From Ruminococcus flavefaciens ND2009 (GTDB taxonomy: Bacteria; Bacillota; Clostridia; Oscillospirales; Ruminococcaceae), in contig NZ_KK211348.1 in the NCBI RefSeq assembly GCF_000621785.1, forward strand, positions 7,494-71,493: 64,000 bases of DNA. Reading direction: 5' to 3'. Made by a program: the position numbers and the translations under genes. The notes below the pieces were generated by a model, which saw only the letters and a list, made by a program, of their open reading frames with translations, was not told the DNA's origin and did no database searches. This document shows, piece after piece, positions 8,123 to 15,930 of the stretch; the stretch's first letter is position 1, and each line of letters opens with the position of its first letter.

Positions 8123-8611
8123 ATGAATGATAAGATCACGGTAAGATACGGCGCAGGGGACCTTGCAGTGCCACTGCTCATACTTGCCTTCTTTGCGGCA
8201 CTGAACGTGTTCACGCTCATATTCACCAATATGAAGGCGCTTTCAATACTCGTGCTGGTACTGCTGGCGGCTTATGCAGCCGCAGTCATCTGCCCCACGG
8301 TACTGTTCTTTCTCAGGGCAGAGGGCGACAGGTTTTATTCGTCATCAAGAACAGGCAGGAAATACGATTTCAGACTAAGCGATATAAAGAGCATTACCTG
8401 CACCGAGCGCAGGAACTATAAGTACGGAGTCAAATACTTTGTGGAGATAAGAACGGCTGACGGCAGCGTGATCCTCCACCACAGCATGAAGGGCTTCGGC
8501 GAACTTGCTGCTTTTCTCCTGGAAAAGCACAGCTCAGGGGAGCTCAGCTCCTCGGTGCTCTCAAAAAAGTGCAGAGAATATCTTGAACAGTATGCCTCTC
8601 AGTCAAAGTGA
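8123..8611 (+). CDS. Two-helix membrane protein, possible immunity protein
   Basis: A 162-residue protein with two membrane helices (about 13-35 and 40-66), followed by a cytoplasmic domain of about 95 residues that alternates short strands (FRLSDIKSIT, KYFVEIRTADGSVILHH) and ends in a helix, resembling a PH-like fold. It begins 12 bp after the toxin-like gene and lacks a clear ribosome site, so coupling is likely. A small membrane protein directly behind a pore-like substrate is the usual place for immunity. I do not recognise the family. Confidence 0.6.
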   Translation: MNDKITVRYGAGDLAVPLLILAFFAALNVFTLIFTNMKALSILVLVLLAAYAAAVICPTVLFFLRAEGDRFYSSSRTGRKYDFRLSDIKSITCTERRNYKYGVKYFVEIRTADGSVILHHSMKGFGELAAFLLEKHSSGELSSSVLSKKCREYLEQYASQSK

Positions 8612-8718
8612 GAGGATCCGCTGAACTTCACAGCAGACCGGTGTCATATACGGAAAACTGATATAAAACAGCTTATAATGACATAAATGGATATTTTAAA
8701 CCGAAAGGAGTCGAATAA

Positions 8719-10233
8719 ATGACATCAAATCAGGAAAGAGCCCGGCAGCTCATGGCGGATTCACGCTTTGCATTCATGAACGGCCAGTACCGCGAGGCTC
8801 TCAATTTAGCAAAGGAAGCAATACAGCTGGCTTCAAAGGAGGCTGACGCCTACCAGTGCGCAGGAAACGCCTGTATGTCGCTGGAGGACTATGATAATGC
8901 CATCGACTACTATAAAAAAGCACTGAAGCTTGAGCCAAATAACGGCAACAGATACTTCAATCTGGGCTATGCCTATGCCTCCGCAGAGAAGGCGGGAGAG
9001 TCCGTCAAGAACCTTGCCAAGGCTGAGGAACTGGGATGCACTCCCGAAAATACGGTACAGCTCTATAACCTTCTCGGTATCATCTGCTTCGATATAGGCA
9101 GATACAACGACGCTCTGGTGAACCTGAGCAAGGCTGAGGCGATAATCGGCATTGATATGGACATAATGCGCCGCAAGGCTATTATCTACGGCATGAAGAA
9201 TGACGTCAGAAAGGGACTTGAGGTCTGCAATCAGATGAAGCTCATAGCTCCCTCGGAATACACAGGTTATCAGTACGCCTTCAGACTGCTCTGTCAGGCG
9301 GGAAGGCTTGAGGCAGCAAAGCGTGAGCTTAGCATAGCCGCAAGATACGCTGCTCCCTCCATGGATTACTATATGGACTGCGTTTCCTTAGAGCTTAGGA
9401 CCTACGAGCAGGACAAGGACAATGAGCACATGAAGAAGTCTCTGGCACTTCTCGTGAAGGCTCTTGATACTCTCAGACCTTCCGTGAAGGAGGTCGCTGA
9501 GACATACATAAGCGCCGCGGAGCTCTGGCTCCAGCTGGAGGACGCTGACAGGACGATTGAGTGCCTGAATGCGGCGCTGAACCCCGTATCCTCATTCAAC
9601 CATGGATTTGAGATAGTCCCCAAGGACTACAGCGAGATCAGACTCACGGAATACGACGTTGAGGAAATGATCGAGAACGACAGGATACGCATCGAAAACG
9701 AGCTGGGTGAATACGGCCTTGAGGAGCTGGCTGACAGCATCGACCCCGATGAGGAGGGCAGCAGAGACTTCCTTACCGTCATCGGCAGCGAAGAGGAGGC
9801 TCCCGAGGAGGAGTACAAGCTGGACGGAAACAGCAGCTATGAGCTCACTCCCGACAACACAGACCAGGTCAACAGGCTCTATGTGGGAGCATATACCCTT
9901 AAAAGTGACTTTGCGAAGGTCATTGACTATGCACGGAAATTACAGAGCAGCGAAAGCGCTCATAACAGATATATCGGAATCTACAGCGAGGCAAATGCCT
10001 GCATGAAGCTTGGCACCGAGGACTATAAGCAGAAGTATGAGGAGACTATAAAGTTCTTCAGAAATGCTATGATCAAGGATCCAAGCGATATTACCGCTGT
10101 GACGTTCCGTATACAGTGCTGTACCGATATAGGGGAGTACGGGGAGGCAGAGCAGCTTTGTAATTTGCTTACACCTGAAATAAGAAAGAGCTTCCTTGAA
10201 AAGGTAAAGGAAGCGAAAGGCGGAGGTGAGTAA
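8719..10233 (+). CDS. TPR-repeat protein
   Basis: A 504-residue cytoplasmic protein with tetratricopeptide repeats at about 10-150 (for example AYQCAGNACMSLEDYDNAIDYYKKALKLEP, shown here only in part as the repeat at 42-72) and again in the C-terminal 130 residues. An acidic linker (about 310-375) separates them. AAAGGAG precedes the ATG. TPR proteins are scaffolds for protein complexes. Directly before the WXG100 genes, this one may act as an adaptor or chaperone of the secretion system. The 107-bp gap before it holds no convincing promoter. Confidence 0.8.
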   Translation: MTSNQERARQLMADSRFAFMNGQYREALNLAKEAIQLASKEADAYQCAGNACMSLEDYDNAIDYYKKALKLEPNNGNRYFNLGYAYASAEKAGESVKNLAKAEELGCTPENTVQLYNLLGIICFDIGRYNDALVNLSKAEAIIGIDMDIMRRKAIIYGMKNDVRKGLEVCNQMKLIAPSEYTGYQYAFRLLCQAGRLEAAKRELSIAARYAAPSMDYYMDCVSLELRTYEQDKDNEHMKKSLALLVKALDTLRPSVKEVAETYISAAELWLQLEDADRTIECLNAALNPVSSFNHGFEIVPKDYSEIRLTEYDVEEMIENDRIRIENELGEYGLEELADSIDPDEEGSRDFLTVIGSEEEAPEEEYKLDGNSSYELTPDNTDQVNRLYVGAYTLKSDFAKVIDYARKLQSSESAHNRYIGIYSEANACMKLGTEDYKQKYEETIKFFRNAMIKDPSDITAVTFRIQCCTDIGEYGEAEQLCNLLTPEIRKSFLEKVKEAKGGGE

Positions 10234-10236
10234 TTA

Positions 10237-10557
10237 TTGGGCCTGGATCAGGATATAAAACTGGACAGTGCGGCTTTTGAAAAGGCGGCTTCAGATATGG
10301 CTGCACTTAAAAAAAGGGCGGAAGATCTCAGAGACAAGCTGAAACAGATGTATAAGGACATCACGGAAGCTCTTGATACTCCCGCAGGACACGCTATCGA
10401 GATCACGGCAGAAGATATGCTCCTGAAGCCCGTCGAAGACCTTATCCTCGTTATCGGACAGATGTCCGCTACCCTTGATGAGATAGTCAAGACGCCGTAT
10501 TATCAGAGTGTATTCGACAAGTATGATGAGCTTGTACAAAGCATCAAATTTAATTAA
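10237..10557 (+). CDS. WXG100-like small helical protein
   Basis: A 106-residue protein with a TTG start; GGAGG (10222-10226) lies 10 bp before it. Two long helices (about 10-47 and 60-105) flank a break at DTPAGHAIE, with PAG at the turn where WXG100 proteins have WxG. It lies 3 bp after the TPR gene and 15 bp before a clearer WXG100 gene. It is probably a substrate or heterodimer partner secreted through the FtsK-type channel. Confidence 0.7.
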   Translation: MGLDQDIKLDSAAFEKAASDMAALKKRAEDLRDKLKQMYKDITEALDTPAGHAIEITAEDMLLKPVEDLILVIGQMSATLDEIVKTPYYQSVFDKYDELVQSIKFN

Positions 10558-10572
10558 CAGGAGGAAACAATT

Positions 10573-10908
10573 ATGCCAATGGGAAGTACGGGTACAGTTA
10601 ATATCACACCCGAAATGATCAGTGCTGCACTGAGTGCAGTAGAGGAGTATGAGTCGACCACAAACTCTCTTTACACAAGACTGGACGGAGTGGTAAGCAG
10701 TCTTATCCCCGGAAGCTTCAGCGGAAGCGCTGCACAGGGATTCCAGACATTCTACACAAACAAGATAGAGCCTGCAACAGGTCAGGCTGTAAAGGATATT
10801 ATCGAACTGCTCAGAAATATCCTTAACGGTATTAACGACGCTATCCCGAAGGACGGCGACGGCCTTGATGACCAGCTCGGTTCACAGAACAGCAGCGATG
10901 GTAACTAA
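10573..10908 (+). CDS. WXG100 family protein
   Basis: A 111-residue ESAT-6-like protein. Two helices are separated by GSFSGSAAQGF, an FxG version of the WxG turn, at about residues 50-60. A flexible acidic tail (DGDGLDDQLG) ends it. A very strong ribosome site (AGGAGGAAACAATT before the ATG) suggests high expression, as is usual for WXG100 substrates. It is likely to dimerise with the product of the next gene. Confidence 0.82.
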   Translation: MPMGSTGTVNITPEMISAALSAVEEYESTTNSLYTRLDGVVSSLIPGSFSGSAAQGFQTFYTNKIEPATGQAVKDIIELLRNILNGINDAIPKDGDGLDDQLGSQNSSDGN

Positions 10909-10926
10909 AAAGGGAGGTAATTGAAA

Positions 10927-11223
10927 ATGGCAGGTTGCAGAATCGTAAATGAATCAGTTGTAAGTGCAGTTCAGGAGATGAACAATATCTCACAGGCTTA
11001 TCAGCAGGCAGGTGAAACTCTTATCAGTGCGCTCACAAGTGCTATCGCTGATATGGAGGGCGAGGCTAAGGACGCTTTCCAGGCACTTATCGACGGCGAC
11101 ATCAGGACCTTTGTGGAAGAGAGCCTTCCCGAGGCTGTCAAGGGTATGTCCGACCTTCTCGAGCAGAACAGACAGCAGTTCGAGAGCATGGACGCTCAGT
11201 TAGGAGCAAGCATCAGCGGCTAA
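10927..11223 (+). CDS. WXG100 family protein
   Basis: A 98-residue helical hairpin protein, with MEGEAKDAF at the turn (an MxG version). I chose the ATG at 10927, 9 bp after GGGAGG; a TTG two codons earlier is less likely. It forms a tandem pair with the gene at 10573, as in EsxA/EsxB-type heterodimers. A stem-loop follows it. Confidence 0.8.
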   Translation: MAGCRIVNESVVSAVQEMNNISQAYQQAGETLISALTSAIADMEGEAKDAFQALIDGDIRTFVEESLPEAVKGMSDLLEQNRQQFESMDAQLGASISG

Positions 11224-11234
11224 GTTTTCCGTAT

Positions 11235-11272
11235 GTGCAGTCCCGTACCATATACGGATAACGGGGCTGCAC
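11235..11272 (+). other. Intercistronic stem-loop after the WXG100 pair
   Basis: GTGCAGTCCCGT (11235-11246) pairs with ACGGGGCTGCAC (11261-11272), 12 bp with one G-U. It is followed by TTATTA rather than a T-run. It could protect the 3' end of the WXG100 message or weaken readthrough into the large genes downstream. Confidence 0.5.
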
Positions 11273-11296
11273 TTATTACGTTTTCGGAGGTATAAC

Positions 11297-12682
11297 ATGG
11301 CTTTCAGGATACTGAGTGAAGAAGAAAAGCTTTTCATGACACAGGAGCAGCTTGATATATACGAAAGGGAACTTAAGCTCTATAAGGAGCGTCTTGCCTT
11401 TGTTGAAAAGGTGGAACAGATAGAAAAAGCGGACATAAAGAAGTTCACTCCCTCTCTCCGTCCCATCAGCGTCATAAGCTCTCCCAGACTTGTACCCTTT
11501 GAAAATAAGGGAACAGGCAGGATAGAACTTAAAAAGGCCCCGGTAAAGACGCCCGATATGTCAGTTTATGCAGCAAAAAGGATCTCGGAGAATGACATCT
11601 CTGCTTTCATAAACTCATCAGCCTCTGTGAGAGCCCGCACAGGCATCAGCAGAGAGCTCATGGACAGTATATCAGGCAAAGCAGCTTCCGCCGCAGTACC
11701 ACTCAAAAAAAATATCAGTATTTCAAAGACAGCAGCCCCCTCATTCAGGCAGAGAGGCTTTGAGAGCCCTGCCGCTGACATGAGAGTACAGCTGGCAAAA
11801 AAGCCTTTGGCAGACTTCGACATCAGGAGCTTCAGTGCCCCTGAAAGGAAGTCTCCCGAGCTGAGAAAGACAGGCCTGGCTGCCATGACGGCAAGAGAAT
11901 TCGCAAAGCCGGAGTTCTCGGCAGTGAAGCTGGATATGCCGCCAAAGGCAGGAGTATTGTCCGCAGCCTTTACAGCTCCCGAAAGGCAGCAGGTAAGGCT
12001 GAACGTGCCCGCAAAGGCAGCAGTTCCCTCAGCGGAATTCAGGCTGGCAGCCCTCAGTGCTCCCAGGGTGGAGCGCCGCCCGGTCAAGAAGTTCGAGGCA
12101 AAGCACTTTGCAATGCCCTCACTGAGCCGTCCGCAGCTCAAGGCAGTATCTGCGGCAGTACCTAAGCTCCATAGCTTTGAGGCTCAGCAGGTAAAGGCGG
12201 AGGTGAAGCGCCCCGAGACTATGCCCGCGCTAAAGCTTGCAGACTTCCGCAAGCCCGAGGTAAGCGCAAAGGTGAACGTAAAGGCTGTCCCGAAGATAAA
12301 GCACACAGAGTTCGGTATGCCCGAGATAAAGGCTCCGAAGCTCAGTAAACCCGATCGTCCCGAGGTAAAGGCGGGAAGCTTTAATGCTCCCGAAATGCCC
12401 GAGATAAGGCTCAGCGTGAACGTAAGCCCTGTGAAGCCTAAGTTCAGCGTAAAGTCAATGCCCGAGGCAAAGGCTGAGATAAGAAAGCCTCAGGTCATAG
12501 ACAGCAGCAAGCTGGATCTCAGCAGGCTCAACTTCATGGCAGGACGTGAAAAAAAGGACCTTTCTGCCCTGGAGAAGGATATAATCTCAAAGACGGAGAA
12601 GATAAGGTCGCTGGACACAGACAGTATCCGTGACAATATCCTTTCCGCATTCAAAAATGATGTCAAAGGAACAGAAGTATGA
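11297..12682 (+). CDS. Disordered basic repeat protein of the secretion locus
   Basis: A 461-residue protein. Residues 1-50 form a charged helix (EEEKLFMTQEQLDIYERELK). About 90-430 is a long low-complexity stretch rich in Lys, Pro, Ala, Ser and Phe with a loose repeat such as FxMPExKAPKL or KPEVxAKxNV, recurring every 20-25 residues. The last 50 residues are helical again. There is no signal peptide or membrane span. GGAGG precedes the ATG, and its stop overlaps the EssC-like start by 4 bp. I do not recognise a family. The tight coupling to the ATPase suggests a structural or tethering part. Confidence 0.7.
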   Translation: MAFRILSEEEKLFMTQEQLDIYERELKLYKERLAFVEKVEQIEKADIKKFTPSLRPISVISSPRLVPFENKGTGRIELKKAPVKTPDMSVYAAKRISENDISAFINSSASVRARTGISRELMDSISGKAASAAVPLKKNISISKTAAPSFRQRGFESPAADMRVQLAKKPLADFDIRSFSAPERKSPELRKTGLAAMTAREFAKPEFSAVKLDMPPKAGVLSAAFTAPERQQVRLNVPAKAAVPSAEFRLAALSAPRVERRPVKKFEAKHFAMPSLSRPQLKAVSAAVPKLHSFEAQQVKAEVKRPETMPALKLADFRKPEVSAKVNVKAVPKIKHTEFGMPEIKAPKLSKPDRPEVKAGSFNAPEMPEIRLSVNVSPVKPKFSVKSMPEAKAEIRKPQVIDSSKLDLSRLNFMAGREKKDLSALEKDIISKTEKIRSLDTDSIRDNILSAFKNDVKGTEV

Positions 12683-15600
12683 AAAACAATGAGATAATGA
12701 TCTCCGCAAGGTTTGAATTCGGTGACGGCAACAGCAGAGAGCTCTCTTTCCTCGTGCTGAAGGACATAACCCTCAAGGCCTTTCTGGAATCATTATACTA
12801 CGGACTGAAAAAGACTCAGGGGCTGGAGAAGTGCTTTCAGCTCTTCGAGAGTTACATAAAGACCCGCAAGGAGATACAGGTGCTCTATACCGCAAAGGGA
12901 AAGCACAGTGTCATCGACCTCAACGACAGGGTGGGGAAGGGCGATGAGCAGAAGAGGATATACGATTTGGGTATAGACTCTCTGGGCTTCGTCACCTCAA
13001 GCTGTATCCTCATAACCATGGACAGGACTGTCAGGGCTGACGGTCTTTTCGGCGATGAGGAAAGCAGCTATATCCTCAGGGAGAACGACTCTCTTGAATA
13101 CAATATCAGTACCCGAAGGCTCAATGTTATAGAATCCTCTGTCATAGATATAATCCCCCCTAACGAGATGCCCACAAAGGACAAGTCGTCCATACTTGAC
13201 GTCATTATCCCTACGGTGCTCTCTACGGGAGGTATGGTGGGTGCACGCTTCCTCATTATGAAGTTCGCAAAGGGCTCGGCAGCCATGGGAAATACCATGC
13301 TCCTTATGTCGGCAGCAATGGGTATCGTCTCACTGGTGACCACCCTCTACAACTACCTGAAGAAGCGCAGCGAATACAAGAAGAGCATTGCGGAGTGGAA
13401 GGAGAACTACGAGAACTACATCTCCCGTATAATCCACACCATCAAAGAGTGGCAGGAGAGCGACATCGTATATCTCAACAGCGTATACCCCTCAATGGAC
13501 AAGCTCTTCCACAACACTGCCGAGATAAACGGCATGATATTCGCACGCTCACAGAACGATAACGACTTCATGAAAATATCTCTCGGAACCTCCGACGAGG
13601 TAAAGCCCCTGTTCGAGATAAAGTCCGAGAAGACGGACAATATCTACTATGACATCTACTACAAGATGAAGAAGGACAGCGACGGCATCGACATTTTCCT
13701 GCCCTCTGCTAAGAAGAACAGAAAGCTGAAGAAGATGTCTCCCGAGGAGATAGTGGAGCAGGACAGGAACAAGTTCCTTCTCACCGACCTTGCCTACAAC
13801 TTCGCCAACAAGGGCGTTGACAACAAGAACGGCGGCGAGGTCATAGGCTTCAACTACCTCAGGAGCGATACGGGCAGAAAGCCACCCCTCCTCATAGACC
13901 TGAAGGACTGCGGCGCTCTGGGCGTTATTTCCGACAATGCCGAGACCTCTCACAGCTTCATTCAGCATGTGGTATTTGAGCTGGCTTACTACCATTCTCC
14001 CGAGGACCTTCAGTTCGTGTTCTTCTTCGACAAGGAGAGCGACCCGGAGAAGCAGAACGAGGTGCTCAGGAACTACAAGTACCTGCCTCACACCAATGAG
14101 CTTTTCGATGGTATTTCCCAGTTCGTCTTTGACAAGGAGAGCTCGGGCGTGGTTTTCGGACAGCTCCTCAGCCTCATGAACGAGCGCAGCCGCAGCAACG
14201 CTGACAGCGACGAGTCGGCTCCCGAGCCTTCCAAGCTTACACAGGTGGTATGTGTGGTTTTCTATGACTATGACATCAAGGAGACAGGCTTCTCAAAGTT
14301 CCTCCCCGAAGTTCCTAAGGAGGGCGAGCCCTATGTGAACTCACTGGGACTTACCTTCATATTCATACAGTCCGTAAAGGACAAGCTGCCCAAATACTGC
14401 GGCAACATCATCAATATCGACCATGACAACGAGGGCGAGAGAAAGGTCAGCCTGCGCTACAACGTGCTGAGCCGTGAGACCCTCAACGTCCTCAGCGAGG
14501 ACAAGAACGACCGCAACAAGGTCAAGGATACCGATAACCTTATCGAGTACAAATACTTCAGCAACAAGTTCATTTTCGGTCCCGACAGCTACGATGACAG
14601 GTTCGCCCTGGCATACAAGCAGCTCAGCGCTATCTACTACACCCGTATCGCCGAAAACGGCAAGGTGCCTTCAATGGTAACACTGTTCGAGCTCTATGGC
14701 TTCAACTCCGAGAAGGTGGAGAACGGCGATGTGAAGGACAGCATCAGAGAGAGCTGGCAGAACGTGGACAGAAATGACGTCACCAGGAACCTGAGAGTGC
14801 CCATCGGCAAGAACGAGCACGGCGCAATGTGCCTTGATCTCTACGAAAAGGCAGACGGTCCCCATATGCTGGTTGCGGGAACTACAGGCTCCGGTAAGTC
14901 AGAGACTATCATCACCTACCTCATAGGTCTGTGCATGAAGTATTCACCTATGGATCTGAATCTCATGCTTGTGGACATGAAGGGCGGCGGCTTCTCCGAC
15001 CGTCTGGGCGGGCTCCCTCACTGTGTGGGCGTAGTCACCGATACCGCAGGCGAGGACGAGGGTACATCGGCAGCATATATGCTCAAGCGCTTCCTTGAGA
15101 CCCTCAACGCGGAGATAAAGAAGCGTAAGCTCCTGCTCTCAAGCTTCGGCGTCGATACTGCCGATGCTTATATAAGAGCCCTCCGTATCATGAGAAAGAT
15201 AAAGGCTCTGGAGAATGACCCCGAGCACAGCGGAGAGGCTGAGAGCCTCATGAAGAAGCTCAACGACAAGCAGAAGGAAATGCTGAAAAAGGACGTTTCC
15301 GAGCTGCCCTCACTGTCACACCTTGTGCTGGTAGTAGACGAGTTCACAGAGCTGAAGCGTTTCTCCAGCGAGAGCGACGACGTTGACTTTATTGCCGAGA
15401 TAACAACTATCGCCCGTGTAGGACGTACACTGGGCTTCCATATCATACTTGTATCACAGAATATCGAGGGCGCTATCACAGACGATATACGTGTAAACTC
15501 CAAGGCGAGGATATGTCTGAAGGTAGCCACAAAGCAGGCTTCAAAGGAAATGCTGGGAAGCCCTGCTGCTGCGGCTCCCACCATGCCCCTGAACGGCCGT

Positions 15601-15930
15601 GCTTACCTGCTGGTAGGTACGGGAAGCAGGTTCGAGTACTTCCAGTCCGCCTATACGGGCGCCAACAAGAACCTGAACATCGAGCCTGCGGTAAACGTTA
15701 CCCAGGTGCCCAATTCGGGACGCTTCAACAAGGATTTCTACTCGTCCAAGAAGGACAATATCATCGAGAAGAAAAAGAGCGCCAACGTCAGCGAGCATGA
15801 TACCCAGCTGGCATTCATCGTAAATACTATCATCGACATCGGAAAGAATATGGAGAAGCCCAGGCAGATCTTCCTGCCGCCGCTTCCCAGCGTCATCATG
15901 GACAGCTCTGAATGGGAGGGAACTGAGTGA
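12679..15930 (+). CDS. EssC-type FtsK/SpoIIIE ATPase, N-terminal half of a split gene
   Basis: A 1083-residue membrane ATPase, the motor and channel of WXG100 export. Residues 1-115 look like a ubiquitin-like (YukD-type) fold in place of the FHA domains usual in EssC. Two membrane helices are at about 172-195 and 202-225. A degenerate ATPase-like domain follows (about 390-560, including the HSPEDLQFVFFFD region). The active FtsK domain then has Walker A GTTGSGKS (about 735-742) and Walker B LVLVVDE (about 881-887). EssC in Bacillus and Staphylococcus is a single protein of about 1480 residues. Here it stops after the first active ATPase domain and the rest is in the next gene, overlapping by GTGA. 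Confidence 0.88.
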   Translation: MKNNEIMISARFEFGDGNSRELSFLVLKDITLKAFLESLYYGLKKTQGLEKCFQLFESYIKTRKEIQVLYTAKGKHSVIDLNDRVGKGDEQKRIYDLGIDSLGFVTSSCILITMDRTVRADGLFGDEESSYILRENDSLEYNISTRRLNVIESSVIDIIPPNEMPTKDKSSILDVIIPTVLSTGGMVGARFLIMKFAKGSAAMGNTMLLMSAAMGIVSLVTTLYNYLKKRSEYKKSIAEWKENYENYISRIIHTIKEWQESDIVYLNSVYPSMDKLFHNTAEINGMIFARSQNDNDFMKISLGTSDEVKPLFEIKSEKTDNIYYDIYYKMKKDSDGIDIFLPSAKKNRKLKKMSPEEIVEQDRNKFLLTDLAYNFANKGVDNKNGGEVIGFNYLRSDTGRKPPLLIDLKDCGALGVISDNAETSHSFIQHVVFELAYYHSPEDLQFVFFFDKESDPEKQNEVLRNYKYLPHTNELFDGISQFVFDKESSGVVFGQLLSLMNERSRSNADSDESAPEPSKLTQVVCVVFYDYDIKETGFSKFLPEVPKEGEPYVNSLGLTFIFIQSVKDKLPKYCGNIINIDHDNEGERKVSLRYNVLSRETLNVLSEDKNDRNKVKDTDNLIEYKYFSNKFIFGPDSYDDRFALAYKQLSAIYYTRIAENGKVPSMVTLFELYGFNSEKVENGDVKDSIRESWQNVDRNDVTRNLRVPIGKNEHGAMCLDLYEKADGPHMLVAGTTGSGKSETIITYLIGLCMKYSPMDLNLMLVDMKGGGFSDRLGGLPHCVGVVTDTAGEDEGTSAAYMLKRFLETLNAEIKKRKLLLSSFGVDTADAYIRALRIMRKIKALENDPEHSGEAESLMKKLNDKQKEMLKKDVSELPSLSHLVLVVDEFTELKRFSSESDDVDFIAEITTIARVGRTLGFHIILVSQNIEGAITDDIRVNSKARICLKVATKQASKEMLGSPAAAAPTMPLNGRAYLLVGTGSRFEYFQSAYTGANKNLNIEPAVNVTQVPNSGRFNKDFYSSKKDNIIEKKKSANVSEHDTQLAFIVNTIIDIGKNMEKPRQIFLPPLPSVIMDSSEWEGTE

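Noticed and set aside
15168-15584. Long minus-strand ORFs opposite the ATPase, kinase and giant-protein genes
   Set aside because: They are mirror frames of strongly coding plus-strand genes, with no ribosome sites or recognisable motifs.
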